12,289 nucleotides of DNA from an uncultured archaeon. GTDB taxonomy: Archaea > Micrarchaeota > Micrarchaeia > Micrarchaeales > CABMGC01. Below the pieces are notes generated by a model. It was not told where the DNA came from. It searched no databases and saw only the letters and a list, made by a program, of their open reading frames with translations. The position numbers and the translations under genes are program-made. The stretch lies in the NCBI GenBank assembly GCA_902385515.1, contig CABMGC010000066.1, positions 1 to 12,289 on the forward strand, in the 5' to 3' direction. Below are positions 11,342 to 12,289 of this stretch, piece by piece (position 1 is the stretch's first letter; every line of letters starts with the position of its first letter).

Positions 11342-12289
11342 GTGTTATGTATAAGAGACAACGTATTGCTGGAATCCTACCTTAATTCGACCTCACTTGT
11401 GCAGCACCAGATAGACGGCTTCAACAGGTTCGTTGAGACGGACCTGCAGAAGATAATCGACCAGCAGGCCATAATCCAGCCAAGCGTCGAGGGATTCGCG
11501 CTCAAGCTCGGCAAGGTAAGGCTGGACAAGCCCTCCATAATCGAGGCCGACAGCTCGAGGAGGAGCATTCTCCCGAACGAGGCAAGGCTTAGGAACCTTA
11601 CTTATGCTTCACCGATTTTCCTTGAGTTCGTTCCAGTCATAAGGGGGATCGAGAAGGAGGCGTCCTTCGGAGAGGTTTTCGTAGGAGAGCTTCCGATAGT
11701 CGTCAGGAGCAATCTCTGCCACTTCAAGACGCTTACAAAAGGCCAGCTGGCCGAGAACGGGGAAGACCCGGATGATCCTGGAGGATATTTCATAATCAAA
11801 GGCACCGAGCGAGTGCTAATCGGCCTCGAGGACCTGGCCCCCAACAGGATAATAACCGAGAAGAACGGCGGGGAAGCGGCGAGCAAGGTCTTCTCCACCG
11901 CGCCCGGATTCAGGGCCAGAACCGTCGTGTCAAGGAGCCTCAACGGAGTCTACTCCGTGGAATTCCCTACGCTGCACAAGGCGGTCGACATGGTGCTAAT
12001 ACTTCGGGCCCTCGGCATAACGGTGAACGAGATGCAGGAGGCCGCGAACGACATACTCGTTTTCAAGAACGACATGCTCCTGAATTCTGAACTTAGCCCT
12101 GCTAAGGAAATAGGCCCCAGCGAGGCGCTGCTTGAGCTCGGAAAGCTCTCCGCGCCGGGACAGGCCAAGGAGTACCAGACGAAGCGCGCCGAGACGCAGA
12201 TAGACACGTACCTGCTGCCGCACATAGGCACCGGCGTCGAGGACAGGAAGGTGAAGGGAAGATACGTGCTGCAGATGGCAAGGCACGCG
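11342..12289 (+). CDS. rpoB2: DNA-directed RNA polymerase subunit B'' (N-terminal part; runs off the window)
   Basis: 316 codons are open to the window end with no stop. The product is the N-terminal part of the second-largest polymerase subunit (protrusion and lobe). Landmarks are LLESYLNSTSLVQHQIDGFN, LGKVRLDKPSIIEADSS, ILPNEARLRNLTYASPIFLE, GELPIVVRSNLCHFKTL, EDPDDPGGYFIIKGTERV, LIGLEDLAPNRIITEKNG and TYLLPHIGTGVEDRKVKG, all typical. Whether B is split into B'' and B' cannot be seen. The start is uncertain. GTG 11342 lies 8 nt after the rpoH stop and gives VLCIRDNVLLESY. TTG 11366 would begin at LLESY. A GGTG (11341-11344) with correct spacing would point to the ATA codon at 11351, a non-standard start. 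Translational coupling to rpoH is likely. Confidence 0.95.
   Translation, partial: MLCIRDNVLLESYLNSTSLVQHQIDGFNRFVETDLQKIIDQQAIIQPSVEGFALKLGKVRLDKPSIIEADSSRRSILPNEARLRNLTYASPIFLEFVPVIRGIEKEASFGEVFVGELPIVVRSNLCHFKTLTKGQLAENGEDPDDPGGYFIIKGTERVLIGLEDLAPNRIITEKNGGEAASKVFSTAPGFRARTVVSRSLNGVYSVEFPTLHKAVDMVLILRALGITVNEMQEAANDILVFKNDMLLNSELSPAKEIGPSEALLELGKLSAPGQAKEYQTKRAETQIDTYLLPHIGTGVEDRKVKGRYVLQMARHA

Overview
The window is archaeal. It carries a DNA polymerase sliding clamp (PCNA), an Rpp21-type RNase P protein, SRP54, the Kae1 and Bud32 subunits of KEOPS, and RNA polymerase subunits H and B''. Signals are archaeal too: AT-rich TATA boxes about 24-30 nt before start codons, several leaderless-looking starts, occasional GGTG/GGAG ribosome sites with TTG starts, and no CCA encoded on the tRNA. 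Short intergenic gaps, heavily N-glycosylation-sequon-rich surface proteins and several unrecognised small proteins suggest a small-genome lineage such as DPANN/Micrarchaeota; that placement is inference.

Layout. Positions 1-1197: the 3' part of an M23 (LytM-like) metallopeptidase gene converges on and overlaps the PCNA gene. 1281-3296: a large secreted, C-terminally anchored glycoprotein with two 72-residue repeats of the divergent InlB B-repeat type. 3332-4828: a DJ-1/PfpI-fold protein lacking its nucleophilic cysteine, RNase P component 4 (stop codons interleaved in one CTAG), then an unknown 198-aa protein that appears to share one TATA box with the RNase P gene. 4837-6283: tRNA-Ile with anticodon UAU, divergent from srp54. 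6348-7872: a 23-aa lysine/alanine mini-protein with its own promoter and T-rich terminator, a winged-helix protein, and a membrane-anchored jelly-roll-like surface protein. 7873-8194: a 322-bp region with a possible small ORF and two strong GC hairpins before a T-tract, possibly a non-coding RNA. 8195-9765: bud32 and kae1 as two adjacent separate genes. 9851-10972: a homologue of the queuosine-salvage family (DUF2419/Qng1). 11106-end: rpoH, with a TTG start that is easily missed, followed by the N-terminal 316 codons of rpoB''.

A theme is translation and tRNA biology. Kae1 and Bud32 make t6A on tRNAs that read ANN codons, and the tRNA-Ile(UAU) here is such a substrate. That tRNA has G15, the archaeosine site, while the Qng1 homologue belongs to a 7-deazaguanine salvage family described in eukaryotes and bacteria. 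No CRISPR array, insertion sequence or integrase is visible. The most noteworthy items are the archaeal Qng1 homologue, the UAU-anticodon tRNA-Ile, the Lys-rich mini-protein, the hairpin locus at 7919-8166, and the murein-hydrolase-like fold in an archaeon.
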